Shown piece by piece: positions 9,310-21,441 of a stretch of DNA of 64,000 nucleotides (the stretch's first letter is position 1; each line of letters begins with the position of its first letter). The stretch covers positions 1-64,000 of the forward strand of contig NZ_BAHE01000053.1 in NCBI RefSeq assembly GCF_000298235.1. The letters run 5' to 3'. Under the pieces are notes generated by a model, which was not told the origin of the DNA, did not search any database, and saw nothing but the letters and a program-made list of their open reading frames with translations. The DNA is from Gordonia namibiensis NBRC 108229 (lineage in GTDB: Bacteria > Actinomycetota > Actinomycetes > Mycobacteriales > Mycobacteriaceae). Both the position numbers and the translations under genes were made by a program.

Positions 9310-10132
9310 GAAACGGACCATCGTCCTCACCGGTGCCAGTGACGGCATCGGAGCCATCGCGGCCCGCGCGCTGGCCGGGCCGTCGACGAACCTGATCCTC
9401 GTCGGCCGGAACCCGCAGAAGCTGGCGCCCATCGCGGCCGAGACCGGCGCGACCTCGTTCACGGCCGACTTCGCCGACCTCGCCCAGGTTCGTGATCTGG
9501 CCGCGCAGATCTCCGGCGGCGTCGAGTCCATCGACGTCCTGATGAACAACGCCGGCGGCACCTTCGACCACCGGGACCGCACCGCCGACGGCCACGAGCC
9601 CAACTTCCAGATCAATCACCTCGCCCCGTTCCTGCTGACCCACCTGCTGCGCGACCGGCTGGCCGCGGCGGGTTCGTCGCTGGTCCTGAACACGGCGAGC
9701 GTCGGCAATCTGGCCGGCAACGTCGACTTCGACGATCTCGACTTCGAGAAGCGTCGAGCGCTGGCACTGCGCCCCTACGGCACGGCGAAGCTGATGAACA
9801 TCCTGTTCACGCGCGGCATCTCACAGCGGTGGACCGATGACAAGATCTATTCGGCCGCAGTGCATCCCGGTCCGGCCGCGACGAGCTTCGGACGAGACTC
9901 GCGGTTCGTCGGACTCGCCTATCGCTCTCCGGTCACCCGCCTGGTGACCATCACACCCGAGCAGGGAGCCGCACCGCTGATCGCCCTCGCCGAACGGGGA
10001 GCGGATCCGTCGGTCAACGGCGTGTACTTCAGCCGGCACAAGCCGAACGGGCTCGAGAACCGACAGGCACACGACCAGAAGATCATCGACGGCCTGTGGG
10101 AGAAGTCGGCGGAACTCACCGGGCTCAACTGA
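9299..10132 (+). CDS. Short-chain dehydrogenase/reductase
   Basis: This 277-residue protein is a classical SDR. The cofactor motif TGASDGIG is at residues 11-18, NNAG at 83-86, the catalytic Ser at about 134 (NTASVG) and YGTAK at 160-164. The insert between Ser and Tyr and the protein length resemble the retinol dehydrogenase/WW-oxidoreductase-like subgroup. It should act as an NAD(P)-dependent oxidoreductase in the cytosol, but the substrate is unknown. The ATG at 9299 lies inside the previous gene in another frame, and it places the first strand right before the glycine motif. The DJ-1-like gene follows after 37 bases. Confidence 0.85.
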   Translation: MASEKRTIVLTGASDGIGAIAARALAGPSTNLILVGRNPQKLAPIAAETGATSFTADFADLAQVRDLAAQISGGVESIDVLMNNAGGTFDHRDRTADGHEPNFQINHLAPFLLTHLLRDRLAAAGSSLVLNTASVGNLAGNVDFDDLDFEKRRALALRPYGTAKLMNILFTRGISQRWTDDKIYSAAVHPGPAATSFGRDSRFVGLAYRSPVTRLVTITPEQGAAPLIALAERGADPSVNGVYFSRHKPNGLENRQAHDQKIIDGLWEKSAELTGLN

Positions 10133-10169
10133 CCCGCCACAGGTCACCCCACAATTGAAGGAGCGCAAG

Positions 10170-10889
10170 ATGACGCACAACATCCTCTTCGTCATGACCG
10201 GCGCCGACGCGTGGACGCTGAACGACGGATCGAGTCACAAGACCGGCTTCTGGGCCGAGGAGGCGGTCGCGCCACTCGAGGTGTTCCGGGAAGCCGGATT
10301 CGCGGTGACCGTCGCGACGCCGGGCGGAGTGCGTCCCCCGGTCGACGAGGGCAGCCTCAGCCCGGACGCCGCCGGATCCGTCGAGCGCGCCGACGAACTC
10401 CGGAACGTGATCGACACCGCCCCCGAACTCCAGAATCCGATCCCCCTGTCCGACGTGAACGTCACCGACTACGACGCGGTGTTCGTACCCGGCGGCCACG
10501 GACCGATGGAGGACCTCGCGGTGGACACCGACGCCGGATCGCTTCTCATCGCCGCCGACCGGGCCAAGAAGACCATCGGTATCGTGTGTCACGGACCCGC
10601 GATCCTGTTGGCCGCCAAGGGCGAGGACGGGGTCAATGCCTTCTCCGGTCGTACGGTGACCTGCTTCGGCAATGCCGAGGAGCAGCAGGCCGGACTCGCC
10701 GACAAGGCGCCCTGGCTCCTCGAGAACCGGCTCACGCAAGAGGGTTTCAAGGTCACGCTCGGCCTGCCGTGGACGGTCCACACCCAGGCCGACGGCAACC
10801 TGCTGACCGGACAGAACCCGGCGTCGTCGGAGAAGCTGGCCCGCGAGGTCCTGCATCGCGTGAAGAAGGCCGCAGAAGAATCCGCGTAG
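10170..10889 (+). CDS. DJ-1/PfpI-family protein, Hsp31-like
   Basis: This 239-residue protein has the class I amidotransferase-like fold of DJ-1/PfpI. The nucleophile elbow GIVCHGPA places Cys at 140 with His at 141. Other conserved parts are FVPGGHGPMEDL near 105-116 and a family-typical acidic residue at E30 (FWAEEAV). The length and the GFWAEE and PGGVRPPVDEGS segments fit the Hsp31/glyoxalase III-like branch (glutathione-independent methylglyoxal detoxification or chaperone). That activity is inferred from family. The ATG at 10170 follows GAAGGAG with 6-base spacing. It may share an operon with the SDR gene. Confidence 0.85.
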   Translation: MTHNILFVMTGADAWTLNDGSSHKTGFWAEEAVAPLEVFREAGFAVTVATPGGVRPPVDEGSLSPDAAGSVERADELRNVIDTAPELQNPIPLSDVNVTDYDAVFVPGGHGPMEDLAVDTDAGSLLIAADRAKKTIGIVCHGPAILLAAKGEDGVNAFSGRTVTCFGNAEEQQAGLADKAPWLLENRLTQEGFKVTLGLPWTVHTQADGNLLTGQNPASSEKLAREVLHRVKKAAEESA

Positions 10890-10895
10890 CGGACA

Positions 10896-11465
10896 CTAGG
10901 CCGGAAGCAACCCGTCGACCAGCGCGTCGACGATGTCGTCGAGCGACTCATCGGGCATCAGTGGCCCGGTGAGCCGGTCGAGGACCAGCCCGTCGACGGC
11001 GTAGTGGAAGAGCGCGATCTCGCGCGCGGACCCGGGCAGGCCCGCCTGCTCGTTGAACGCGACGTCGCCGGCGAAGCCTGTCCGACGCCACTCCCCGATG
11101 ATCTCGGCCACGTCGGGTCGGCGGATGCCCTCGAGTCGTAACTCGATGAGGGCGATCGTCACCTCCCGGTTGGCGAGGAGCCGTTCGACGATGTTGCGCA
11201 GATACTGTGCGAACAGCGCCCGACTGGGTGGCTGGCCGGCCCGTGCGGCGATGAACTCGTCGCTGGGCGCCAGTCGCTCCCCGATGCGCTCGACGAGCCC
11301 CTGGAGCAACGCTGCGCGGTTGCGGAAGTAGTTCGTCGTCGTCCCCTGGGGAACGCCCGCCTCTCGATCCACTGCGCGGTGGGTGAGTCCGCGTGCACCT
11401 GCTGTCGCGAGCACCGTCAGTCCCGCATCGGCGAGGGCTCGGCGTCGTTCGTCGTTTCGGGCCAT
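10896..11465 (-). CDS. TetR-family transcriptional regulator
   Basis: This 189-residue protein starts MARNDERRRALADAGLTVL. It has a helix-turn-helix at about 25-50 (GLTHRAVDREAGVPQGTTTNYFRNRAALL), the normal position for TetR proteins. The ligand-binding part has no assigned effector. It is divergent from the DHFR-like reductase gene and shares a 75-base promoter region that contains imperfect palindromes, so it probably represses that gene and itself. Its 3' end faces the DJ-1-like gene only six bases away. Confidence 0.88.
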   Translation of the reverse strand: MARNDERRRALADAGLTVLATAGARGLTHRAVDREAGVPQGTTTNYFRNRAALLQGLVERIGERLAPSDEFIAARAGQPPSRALFAQYLRNIVERLLANREVTIALIELRLEGIRRPDVAEIIGEWRRTGFAGDVAFNEQAGLPGSAREIALFHYAVDGLVLDRLTGPLMPDESLDDIVDALVDGLLPA

Positions 11466-11484
11466 GGACAAACCATAGCGGGAA

Positions 11485-11528
11485 CCACTACATCTGTTGT
11501 ACATTCCTAACCACTACACCTGAAGTGG
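11485..11528. promoter_or_regulatory. Putative paired TetR operators between divergent genes
   Basis: Two related 18-bp elements occur. The better one, at 11511-11528, reads CCACTAC-ACCT-GAAGTGG, a palindrome with one internal mismatch. The second, at 11485-11502, reads CCACTAC-ATCT-GTTGTAC and keeps only the left half well. They are 26 bp apart, between the TetR and reductase starts, and the right one touches the reductase ribosome-binding site. Confidence 0.6.
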
Positions 11529-11540
11529 ATAGGAGTGAGC

Positions 11541-12107
11541 ATGCGAGAACTCGTGTACTACGTGGCCGTGAGCCTCGACGGGTACATCGCGGGACCGCAC
11601 GGTGAGTTCGACGCTTTCCTCGTCGAGGGCGATCACATGGCCGGCATCACCGAGCGGTTCGCCGACACGATCCCGACGGACTACGCGGTGGCCCTCGGGA
11701 TCGACCAGAGCGGCGGCGACTTCGACACCGTCCTCATGGGCGCCAACACCTACGCCGTCGGGCTGCCGGAGGCACCGAGTCCCTACCGGCATCTCGACCA
11801 GTACGTGTTCACCCACCGACCGCCGGAACCGGTCGACGGCGTGACGTTCACCGACCGCGATCCCGCCGAACTCGTGCAGGAGCTGAAGTCCGTGGACGGC
11901 AAGGACATCTGGCTCTGCGGCGGCGGGTCCCTGGCGACACAATTGATCGGCGAGATCGATCGCCTGGTCCTCAAGAGGCAGCCGCTGCTCTTCGGCGACG
12001 GCATCCCGCTGTTCTCGCCCGCAATGTACAAACCGGAACGGTTCGAACTCGTCGACAGCCGGAACTACGAGACCGGGGTGTCGTTCATGGAGTATGTCCG
12101 CGCCTGA
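11541..12107 (+). CDS. DHFR/RibD C-terminal-like reductase
   Basis: This 188-residue protein belongs to the dihydrofolate reductase-like fold of the RibD C-terminal type. The first strand and loop read YYVAVSLDGYIAGPHGEFD, and the nucleotide-binding segment CGGGSLATQLIGEIDRL is near 130. Such stand-alone proteins (YwjB/YyaP type) are NADPH-dependent reductases of mostly unknown substrate. The ATG at 11541 follows GATAGGAG at 6-base spacing; the in-frame GTG six bases earlier lies inside the ribosome-binding site. The divergent TetR protein is the likely regulator. Confidence 0.8.
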   Translation: MRELVYYVAVSLDGYIAGPHGEFDAFLVEGDHMAGITERFADTIPTDYAVALGIDQSGGDFDTVLMGANTYAVGLPEAPSPYRHLDQYVFTHRPPEPVDGVTFTDRDPAELVQELKSVDGKDIWLCGGGSLATQLIGEIDRLVLKRQPLLFGDGIPLFSPAMYKPERFELVDSRNYETGVSFMEYVRA

Positions 12108-12121
12108 TCGCTCACCTTGTG

Positions 12122-12156
12122 CGTTCGCGCTCACCCGATCTTGGTGAGCGCGAACG
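12122..12156. terminator. Hairpin terminator after the DHFR-like gene
   Basis: A 14-bp stem (12122-12135 with 12143-12156) with a 7-base loop follows the reductase stop by 14 bases. The plus strand after it reads GAAAG rather than T-rich. Confidence 0.7.
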
Positions 12157-12178
12157 GAAAGAGTGCGCGAAAAAGCGA

Positions 12179-12207
12179 AACGCACCACCGGGGTCCGGTG
12201 GTGCGTT
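12179..12207 (-). terminator. Terminator of the tRNA-Ile/tRNA-Ala unit
   Basis: A 13-bp perfect stem (12179-12191 with 12195-12207) with a 3-base loop lies 13 bases beyond the encoded CCA of tRNA-Ala. On the minus strand it is followed by TTTCGCTTTTTC, a T-rich tail typical of intrinsic termination. Confidence 0.82.
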
Positions 12208-12220
12208 GCGGTTCGTGCAG

Positions 12221-12296
12221 TGGTGGAGCCTAGGAGATTCGAACTCCTGACATCTGCCTTGCAAAGGCAGCGCTCTACCAACTGAGCTAAGGCCCC
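12221..12296 (-). tRNA. tRNA-Ala (anticodon TGC), CCA encoded
   Basis: Read on the minus strand, the acceptor stem GGGGCCT pairs with AGGCTCC with one G-T wobble. The D-loop is AGCTCAGTTGGTAGAGC, the anticodon loop CTTTGCAAG carries TGC, and the T-loop contains GTTCGAATC. A discriminator A and genomic CCA follow. The tRNA lies downstream of tRNA-Ile, in the order usual after gyrA in Mycobacteriales. Confidence 0.95.
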
Positions 12297-12356
12297 GTGC
12301 CGACCGGAATCGGTCGACGGGATGCGATTTCGGGAGTTCGAAAACTTCCGTCGCAG

Positions 12357-12430
12357 TGGGCCTAGGAGGACTTGAACCTCCGACCTCTTCGTTATCAGCG
12401 AAGCGCTCTAACCGCCTGAGCTATAGGCCC
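12357..12430 (-). tRNA. tRNA-Ile (anticodon GAT)
   Basis: On the minus strand, GGGCCTA pairs with TAGGCCC. The D-arm is AGCTCAGGCGGTTAGAGC, the anticodon loop CTGATAAC carries GAT, and the T-loop contains GTTCAAGTC. The length is 74 bases, and CCA is not encoded. It is separated from tRNA-Ala by 60 bases and probably co-transcribed with it. Confidence 0.95.
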
Positions 12431-12497
12431 TTGAACCGAGAAGTGAGGTTACCCGACGGATCCCCCACCAACCAAAACGGCTGGTCAGCGGCTCGAT

Positions 12498-13394
12498 TCA
12501 GTCGAGATCCGCAAGCGTCACCTCGGCACCGCCGACAAGGTCGGCACAGATGTTGTAGATGTAGCTGCCGACCGTCGCGAGCGCAGTCAGCAGGATGGCG
12601 TTGACGGCACCCAGAAGCGCCGCCACGCCGAAAACGGTACCGGCCCCGATGACGTCCCCGGCCGAGCTCGATTCGTCGGCCACGAGCGTGCCGAAGCTGT
12701 TGTTCACCTGATCCCAGATGCCCATGCCGTCGAAGATCAGGTACAGCACGGCGACCGCGATCATCCAGATGAAGAACCCGACGAACGACAGCACCGCGGC
12801 GATCTTGAACGTCGCCCACGGATCGATCCGACGCAGTTGCACCGCGGCACGCAGAGCCGAACCTGCCCCGACCTGACGCGGCGCCGACCGCGGCGGAACC
12901 TTCGACGGTGCCGCGGCAGGCGGCGCCTCGGAAGGACGCTTCTTGAGGTCGGCCGTGTGGTGGATCTGATCCAGATCGGGCAGATCCTGACCGGGCAGGT
13001 TGTCGCGGTCGATGGTGCTCGTCGGCGACTCGACGAAACCGGGCTCCTCGGTCGCGACGGCCGACCCCGACCGACGCGGACTGTCGAGCTTGGTGACGGG
13101 AGCCTGCTGACCGCTCATGCTGGCCGCAGCCGTACCGCTGTTGGTCACGACGCCGCGCGGCGGCGGGCCGCCCCTCGACTCGGGCGGCGGACCGCCGGGG
13201 TTGCCCTGTGCGTTCGGGCGGGAGTCGTCCTCACGCCCGAACGCCTCGGTCGGCGGGGAACCGGACGATTCCTCGACCGGTCCGCGCTGCCACGGCGGCA
13301 CCAGCCCACCGGTCGGTGTGCCCGTACCGGGACCGGACGGGTTCCCGGACGGGCGCCCGTTCTGCTCCTGGTTCGGCTCGTTCGGTGTGCTCAC
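12498..13394 (-). CDS. DUF3566 transmembrane protein downstream of gyrA
   Basis: This 298-residue protein has a long disordered N-terminal half rich in Pro, Gly, Ser and charged residues. A C-terminal DUF3566 domain of about 120 residues begins LRRIDPWATFKIAAVLSFVG and contains two hydrophobic segments (near 195-220 and 260-285). M. tuberculosis Rv0007 occupies the same place next to gyrA. The function is not established; location suggests a membrane protein related to division or wall growth. The GTG at 13394 is preferred because GAGGGA precedes it at 6-base spacing; a TTG lies two codons upstream. The gene starts 103 bases after gyrA and precedes the tRNA pair. Confidence 0.85.
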   Translation of the reverse strand: MSTPNEPNQEQNGRPSGNPSGPGTGTPTGGLVPPWQRGPVEESSGSPPTEAFGREDDSRPNAQGNPGGPPPESRGGPPPRGVVTNSGTAAASMSGQQAPVTKLDSPRRSGSAVATEEPGFVESPTSTIDRDNLPGQDLPDLDQIHHTADLKKRPSEAPPAAAPSKVPPRSAPRQVGAGSALRAAVQLRRIDPWATFKIAAVLSFVGFFIWMIAVAVLYLIFDGMGIWDQVNNSFGTLVADESSSAGDVIGAGTVFGVAALLGAVNAILLTALATVGSYIYNICADLVGGAEVTLADLD

Positions 13395-13497
13395 AGGCAA
13401 TCCCTCACTCTGGCGTCACTGCCGATGGACATCGACGCGTCGGGTCACTTTCTACCGCCACCGACTCCTCGGCTGCACGTGATCTCAACCCTAACGC

Positions 13498-15987
13498 CTA
13501 CTCGGAGGCGTCGGTCTCCTCCGGCTCGTCGGCGTTGCGGGCGATCGCGATGACGGTGGTGCCCTCGTCGAGGTTCATCAGACGCACACCCTTGGTCTGG
13601 CGCCCTGCCTTGCGGACCTGCTTGGCCGCGGTGCGGATGACACCGCCGCCCGAGGTGATTGCGTACAGCTCCGAGTCGTCGTCGACGATGAGCGCGCCGA
13701 TGAGTTCACCGCGCCGGCGATCGTGGGCGATGGTGAGCACGCCCTTGCCGCCGCGACCCTGGACCGGGTAGTCGTCCATGCCGGTGCGCTTGGCGTAGCC
13801 ACCCGATGTCGCGACGAGCAGGTAGGTGTCATCGCGGACCACGTTGAGCGACAACAGGGTGTCGTCGGCGTTGAATCGCATGCCCTGCACACCCGAGGTC
13901 TGCCGGCCCATCGGCCGCAGGGTCTCGTCGTCGGCGTGGAACCGGATGGACTGGCCCTTCTGCGAGACGAGCAGCAGATCGTCGTCGGAGGAGCACAGCT
14001 GCGCGCCGACCAGTTCGTCCTCGCCGCGCAGGTTGATCGCGGCGATACCGCCGGAGCGGTTGGAGTCGAAGTCGACGAGCTTGGACTTCTTCACCAGGCC
14101 GTTGCGGGTGGCGAGCACCAGGTACGGCGCGTCCTCGTAGGTCTTGAGCTGGATGACCTGCGCGATGCGCTCCTCCGGCTGGAAGGCCAGGAGGTTGGCG
14201 ACGTGCTGGCCGCGCGCGGTGCGGTTGGCCTCGGGCAGTTCGTAGGCCTTCGCCCGGTAGACCCGACCCTTGGTGGTGAAGAACAGGATCCAGTCGTGGG
14301 TCGAGCAGACGAAGAAGTGCTTGACGATGTCGTCCTGCTTGAGACCCGCACCCTGAACACCCTTGCCGCCGCGACGCTGGCTGCGGTAGAGGTCGGTCTT
14401 GGTCCGCTTGGCGTAGCCGGTCTCGGTGATCGTGACGACGACGTCCTCGCGGGCGATCAGATCCTCGTCGCTGACGTCGCCGTCGGCCGCGATGATCTTG
14501 GTACGACGCTCGTCGCCGTACTTCTCGACGACCTCCTTGAGCTCGTCGCGCACGATGGCGCGCTGACGCTCCGGCTTGTCCAGGATGTCCTTGTAATCGG
14601 CGATCTCGAGCTCGATCTCGGCGAGTTCGTCGACGATCTTCTGGCGTTCCAACGCCGACAGGCGGCGCAGCTGCATCGCCAGGATGGCGTCGGCCTGGAT
14701 CTCGTCGATGTCGAGCAGCTCGATGAGGCCCGTGCGCGCGGTGTCGGTGTTGGCCGACCGGCGGATCAATGCGATCACTTCGTCAAGTGCGTCAAGGGCT
14801 TTCACCAGACCGCGCAGGATGTGCGCGCGTTCCTCGGCCTTGCGCAACCGGTACCGGGTGCGGCGCACGATGACGTCGATCTGATGCGCCACGTAGTAGC
14901 GGATCATCTGGTCGAGACGCAGGGTGCGGGGTACGCCATCGACGATGGACAGCATGTTGGCGCCGAAACTGGTCTGCAGCTGGCTGTGCTTGTACAGGTT
15001 GTTCAGCACGACCTTCGCGACCGCGTCGCGACGCAGCGTGACGACGATGCGCATGCCGACGCGGTCCGAGGACTGGTCCTCGATCCGGCTGATGCCCTTG
15101 AGCTTTCCTTCGTTGACCTGCTCGGCGATCGACTGGATCAGGTTGTCCGGGTTGACCTGGTAGGGCAACTCGGTGACCACCAGCGTGGTGGTTCCCTTGT
15201 TCTCCTCGATGTCGACGACGCTGCGCATACGGATGCTGCCGCGGCCGGTGGTGTAGGCGTCCTTGATCCCCTGGCTGCCGACGATCAGTCCGGCCGTGGG
15301 GAAGTCGGGTCCCTTGATGCATTCCATGCAGGCGGCGAGAGTAGTCTCGTCGTCGGCATCGTGGTGTTCGAGAGCCCAGAACACCGCGTCGGCAACCTCG
15401 TTGAGGTTGTGCGGCGGCATGTTGGTGGCCATACCGACGGCGATACCGCCGGATCCGTTGATCAGCAGGTTCGGGATGCGCGACGGCAGAACCGTCGGCT
15501 CCTGGGTCTTCCCGTCGTAGTTCGGCGTGAAATCGACTGTCTCCTCACCGATGTCACGCAGCATCTCCATGGCCAGCGGTGTCAGTCGGGCCTCGGTGTA
15601 ACGCATGGCGGCCGCGCCGTCGTTGCCGCGGGAACCGAAGTTGCCCTGGCCGTCGATGAGCGGGTACCGCATCGACCACGGCTGCGCGAGACGCACCAGG
15701 GCGTCGTAGATCGCGGTGTCACCGTGCGGATGGTAGTTACCCATCGTCTCCGCAACGGGTTTCGCCGACTTGACGTAGCTGCGGTCGGGGCGGAAACCGG
15801 CGTCGAAGGATGCATACAGAAGGCGGCGATGCACCGGCTTCAGGCCGTCGCGCACCTCGGGGAGCGCACGGCCCACGATCACGCTCATCGCGTAATCGAT
15901 GTAGCTCTTCTGCATCTCCTGGCCGAGATCGACAGGTTCGATGCGGTCGCCTTCACCGCCGGCGGGCGGCAGGGTGGTGTCAGTCAT
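13498..15987 (-). CDS. gyrA: DNA gyrase subunit A
   Basis: This 829-residue protein is the breakage-reunion subunit of gyrase, which introduces negative supercoils with GyrB. The catalytic tyrosine is Tyr130 in AMRYTEARL. The quinolone pocket reads [19 protein letters not shown], with Thr91, Ala92 and Asp95; Thr91 aligns with E. coli Ser83 and M. tuberculosis Ala90. The GyrA box QRRGGKG is present, with the six-bladed C-terminal wrapping domain after about residue 515. No intein interrupts the active-site region, unlike gyrA of some mycobacteria. The acidic tail is short. It lies 44 bases downstream of gyrB and is surely co-transcribed with it. Confidence 0.98.
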   Translation of the reverse strand: MTDTTLPPAGGEGDRIEPVDLGQEMQKSYIDYAMSVIVGRALPEVRDGLKPVHRRLLYASFDAGFRPDRSYVKSAKPVAETMGNYHPHGDTAIYDALVRLAQPWSMRYPLIDGQGNFGSRGNDGAAAMRYTEARLTPLAMEMLRDIGEETVDFTPNYDGKTQEPTVLPSRIPNLLINGSGGIAVGMATNMPPHNLNEVADAVFWALEHHDADDETTLAACMECIKGPDFPTAGLIVGSQGIKDAYTTGRGSIRMRSVVDIEENKGTTTLVVTELPYQVNPDNLIQSIAEQVNEGKLKGISRIEDQSSDRVGMRIVVTLRRDAVAKVVLNNLYKHSQLQTSFGANMLSIVDGVPRTLRLDQMIRYYVAHQIDVIVRRTRYRLRKAEERAHILRGLVKALDALDEVIALIRRSANTDTARTGLIELLDIDEIQADAILAMQLRRLSALERQKIVDELAEIELEIADYKDILDKPERQRAIVRDELKEVVEKYGDERRTKIIAADGDVSDEDLIAREDVVVTITETGYAKRTKTDLYRSQRRGGKGVQGAGLKQDDIVKHFFVCSTHDWILFFTTKGRVYRAKAYELPEANRTARGQHVANLLAFQPEERIAQVIQLKTYEDAPYLVLATRNGLVKKSKLVDFDSNRSGGIAAINLRGEDELVGAQLCSSDDDLLLVSQKGQSIRFHADDETLRPMGRQTSGVQGMRFNADDTLLSLNVVRDDTYLLVATSGGYAKRTGMDDYPVQGRGGKGVLTIAHDRRRGELIGALIVDDDSELYAITSGGGVIRTAAKQVRKAGRQTKGVRLMNLDEGTTVIAIARNADEPEETDASE

Positions 15988-16031
15988 TGTGGATTCTTTC
16001 TCCGATCACTGCGAATTCCGTCGATCCGTGA

Positions 16032-18439
<2,408 letters not shown>

Positions 18440-19027
18440 CTAGCCGTACGTGTCCCGCGGGCCCCTCCCCCGCACATGACGTTCGCCCTTACGCCACGAC
18501 GGCCCCTTGGGTCCGCTGATGCGCAGGGACTTCACCACGCCGTCGCCGACGGCCGCCGCGATCTTCGCCAGGATCTGCGACTGCACGTACCGCAACTGCG
18601 TCGCCCACGCCGTGGACTCGGCCTGGACGTGAAGTACGTTGTCCCGCAACTCGATCGGCTTGGCATGCGCGGCGATGTCGGCACCGACGATGTTGTCCCA
18701 CATCCCGAACAGGGTGCCTTCGCCGATCTTCTCCTGCCAGCCGCGGTCCTTCGCCAGACCGCCGACGAGGCGCCCGAAGGGCTGCGGATCCCGGGCATCG
18801 GGACCCGACCCCGACCATCGCTTCCGTGTCTGCGCACCCCGCGGTGTGCGTCGTACCGGCGACGCGCGACCGCGTCCCACCGACTTCCCGGCCGCGCGCG
18901 CCGCGGCGCGCGCCTCCTCGAGAGCCTTGCGGGCACGTTCATATCCGCCGAGTTCGCCCGGTTCGAGCGGTCGGTTCGACGGTTCTCCCACCGCGTCGCG
19001 CTGCGACGGGTGTGCTTCGTCACTCAT
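18440..19027 (-). CDS. dciA: DciA-type helicase loader (DUF721)
   Basis: This 195-residue protein ends in a DUF721/DciA domain of about 100 residues: LFGMWDNIVGADIAAHAKPIELRDN, then LHVQAESTAWATQLRYVQSQIL. DciA loads or recruits the replicative helicase DnaB in bacteria lacking DnaC/DnaI. The first 80 residues are basic and disordered (RARKALEEARAAARAAGKS, then SPVRRTPRGAQTRKRW). It sits between recF and gyrB, as Rv0004 does in M. tuberculosis, and its start overlaps the recF stop by 8 bases, indicating coupling. Confidence 0.92.
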   Translation of the reverse strand: MSDEAHPSQRDAVGEPSNRPLEPGELGGYERARKALEEARAAARAAGKSVGRGRASPVRRTPRGAQTRKRWSGSGPDARDPQPFGRLVGGLAKDRGWQEKIGEGTLFGMWDNIVGADIAAHAKPIELRDNVLHVQAESTAWATQLRYVQSQILAKIAAAVGDGVVKSLRISGPKGPSWRKGERHVRGRGPRDTYG

Positions 19028-20234
19028 CGGAGACCCCGCTCACCGGTTCCTCGACATTTCCGGGTCGCGGATCCGATTCGTCTCCGACGACCATGGACCG
19101 ACGACCGTCCGAGTCCTCGACGACGTCGACGAAGATCCGCCGGCCACCGATCTCGCCCGGGATGTCGTCGGCGACGGCCGCGGTGATCAGCAACTGCTCG
19201 GCGCCGGCGGTGAACTCCACCAGTTTCTCCCGACGTTTGGCGTCGAGTTCGGCAAAGACATCGTCGAGCATGATGACCGGTTCGATCCCCTCGGCGCGCG
19301 TCAGCTCGACGGATCCGAGTCGCAACGCCAGTGCCAGCGACCACGATTCGCCATGTGACGCAAAGCCTTTCGCGACGTCCGTGCCGAGGACGATGTCGAT
19401 GTCGTCGCGGTGCGGACCGACCAGGCACATACCGCGCTCGATCTCCTTGTCGCGCAGCTCGCGCAGGCGGGCGCCCAGGATCTCGCTGATCGCCTCAGCC
19501 GTCGCCGTCTCGAAGTCGACGCCGCCGGCGGGCCGGTACCGCAGGGTCGCGGGGCGGGAGTGGGGTGCGATCGAGGCGTAGGACCGGGTGAAATGTGGTT
19601 CCAGTTCGCCGAGGACCTGCAGTCGCGCGGCGATGACCTGACCGCCCAGATCGGCGAGCTGACCATCCCACACATCGAGGGTGCTGATGACCGACTCGGC
19701 CTGGTCGCCGCCACGTCGCAACGCGGCAGCCGCCGTCTTGAGCAACGCCGACCGCTGGCGCAGCACCCGGTCGTAGTCGGCGCGGGCCGCCACCCATCGG
19801 GGACCACGCTGGGCGACGAGTTCGTCGATGAAACGTCGGCGATCGCTGGGATCCCCGCGGACGAGCGAGAGATCCTCCGGAGCAAAGAGTACGGTCCGCA
19901 GGATCCCGAGAAGGTCACGGGATCGCCGGGCTGGACTGCGGTTGATCGACGCCTTGTTGGCACCTTCGGCATTGATCCGCAGTTCCGCGGTCAGCTCCCG
20001 GCCCTCGTTCTCGACCGTGGCGGTGACCAGCGCCGACGCGGATCCGGAATGAACCAGCGGCGCATCGGAACTCACCCGGTGCGACCGCAGGGTCGCCAGG
20101 TAGAACAGCGCCTCGAGCAGGTTGGTCTTGCCGAAGCCGTTCCGGCCGGTGAAGACGGTCGGGCCGGGCCGCAGATCGAGGTCGACGGCCTGCCACGAGC
20201 GGAAATCCCTCAGGTGCAGCTCACGAACGAACAC
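19020..20234 (-). CDS. recF: DNA replication and repair protein RecF
   Basis: This 404-residue SMC-like ATPase binds gapped DNA and helps RecOR load RecA. Walker A is GRNGFGKTN at residues 30-38, the ABC-type signature region lies near 300 (SHGESWSLALALRLG), and Walker B is MLDDVFAELD near 325. The length is at the long end for the family because of a C-terminal acidic tail with repeated D/E and R. It starts 37 bases after dnaN, in the conserved dnaA-dnaN-recF order. Confidence 0.97.
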   Translation of the reverse strand: MFVRELHLRDFRSWQAVDLDLRPGPTVFTGRNGFGKTNLLEALFYLATLRSHRVSSDAPLVHSGSASALVTATVENEGRELTAELRINAEGANKASINRSPARRSRDLLGILRTVLFAPEDLSLVRGDPSDRRRFIDELVAQRGPRWVAARADYDRVLRQRSALLKTAAAALRRGGDQAESVISTLDVWDGQLADLGGQVIAARLQVLGELEPHFTRSYASIAPHSRPATLRYRPAGGVDFETATAEAISEILGARLRELRDKEIERGMCLVGPHRDDIDIVLGTDVAKGFASHGESWSLALALRLGSVELTRAEGIEPVIMLDDVFAELDAKRREKLVEFTAGAEQLLITAAVADDIPGEIGGRRIFVDVVEDSDGRRSMVVGDESDPRPGNVEEPVSGVSDE

Positions 20235-20271
20235 AGTCGGTTGCGGTGATCGGCTGGGTGCGCGGCGCGGG

Positions 20272-21441
20272 TCAGCCCGGCAGGCGGACCGGCATCAGCA
20301 GGTAGCTGAACGCACTCTCGGGGGCGACGAAGGCGCCGGACTCGTCGGCGACCGGATCCTCGCCGCTGGCCGGACGCAGGACCGCCGGACGGCTCGGGGT
20401 GGTGAAACCGAAGTCGACGCTGTCGGCGTTGATCGCCGAGAGGCCGTCTTGCAAGTAGCCAGGGTTGAAGGCGATGGTCAGCGGCTCGCCGTGGAACGAC
20501 ACGGGCAGCTCTTCCTCGGCCTTGCCCGCCTCGTCACCACCGGCGGTGAGGAGCACGGATCCCTCGGTGAACTCCATCCGGACCTGCGCACCGCGCTCGG
20601 CGACCAGCGCGACACGACGGATCGCCTCGATCAGCGGGGCGCTGTCGATGGTGGCGACCGCGGTGTGGCTGGCCGGCAGCAACTGGCGGAACTTCGGGAA
20701 CTCCGCGTCGAGCAGCCGGGTGGTGGTCTTCTTGGTCTCGCCGAGGATGCCCAGGATGCCGTCGGATCCGATGGCCGCACCGCTACCGAAGGCCAGCGAG
20801 ACGACGCCGGTGCCTTCCGAGCCCGCGGTCTTGGCGCTCTCCGAGAGTGTCTTGGCCGGGACCAGGACCGCACCCTTGGTGTCGGGGTCCGAAGGCTCCC
20901 ACTGCAACTCGCGCACGGCGAGGCGGAAACGGTCGGTGGCGGCGAGAACCACGGAGTTGCCCTCGATCTCCACGCGCACGCCGGTCAGCATCGGCAGGGT
21001 GTCGTCCTTGCCGGCCGCGATGGCGACCTGCGAGATCGCCTCGGCGAACAGCTGCGACGGGATCGTGCCGGTGATGGCCGGGACGTCGGGCAGCTGCGGG
21101 TAGTCCTCGACCGGCATCGTCGGCAGGGAGAACTTGGCGCTACCGCAGGTGATCGCGACGCGCGCGCCGTCGAGGGTCACGTCGACGGGCTTGTTGGGCA
21201 GGGCCTTGGTGATGTCGGCCAGGAGTCGACCGGAGACCAGCACCTGGCCGGGCTCGGCGACCTCGGCACCCAGGTTCTCCTGGGCCGAGACCTCGTAGTC
21301 GAATCCCGACACGGTCAGACCGGTCTCGCCGACGTTGAGCACCACACAGCCCAGAACCGGTACCGGCGGACGAGAGGGCAGGCTTCGAGCGACCCAGGCG
21401 ACGGAATCAGCGAACTCGTCACGTGCGACACGGAACTTCAT
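20272..21441 (-). CDS. dnaN: DNA polymerase III sliding clamp (beta subunit)
   Basis: This 389-residue protein is the ring-shaped beta clamp, with three repeated domains. Recognisable parts are [51 protein letters not shown] near 170 and the C-terminal [10 protein letters not shown], which forms part of the hydrophobic cleft. The ATG at 21441 gives the canonical N terminus; an in-frame start 63 bases upstream adds a sequence with no family support. oriC lies directly upstream. Confidence 0.98.
   Translation of the reverse strand: MKFRVARDEFADSVAWVARSLPSRPPVPVLGCVVLNVGETGLTVSGFDYEVSAQENLGAEVAEPGQVLVSGRLLADITKALPNKPVDVTLDGARVAITCGSAKFSLPTMPVEDYPQLPDVPAITGTIPSQLFAEAISQVAIAAGKDDTLPMLTGVRVEIEGNSVVLAATDRFRLAVRELQWEPSDPDTKGAVLVPAKTLSESAKTAGSEGTGVVSLAFGSGAAIGSDGILGILGETKKTTTRLLDAEFPKFRQLLPASHTAVATIDSAPLIEAIRRVALVAERGAQVRMEFTEGSVLLTAGGDEAGKAEEELPVSFHGEPLTIAFNPGYLQDGLSAINADSVDFGFTTPSRPAVLRPASGEDPVADESGAFVAPESAFSYLLMPVRLPG

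Noticed and set aside
13498-15987. Possible gyrA intein, as in some mycobacteria
   Set aside because: The protein is 829 residues with an uninterrupted sequence around Tyr130; no intein motifs.
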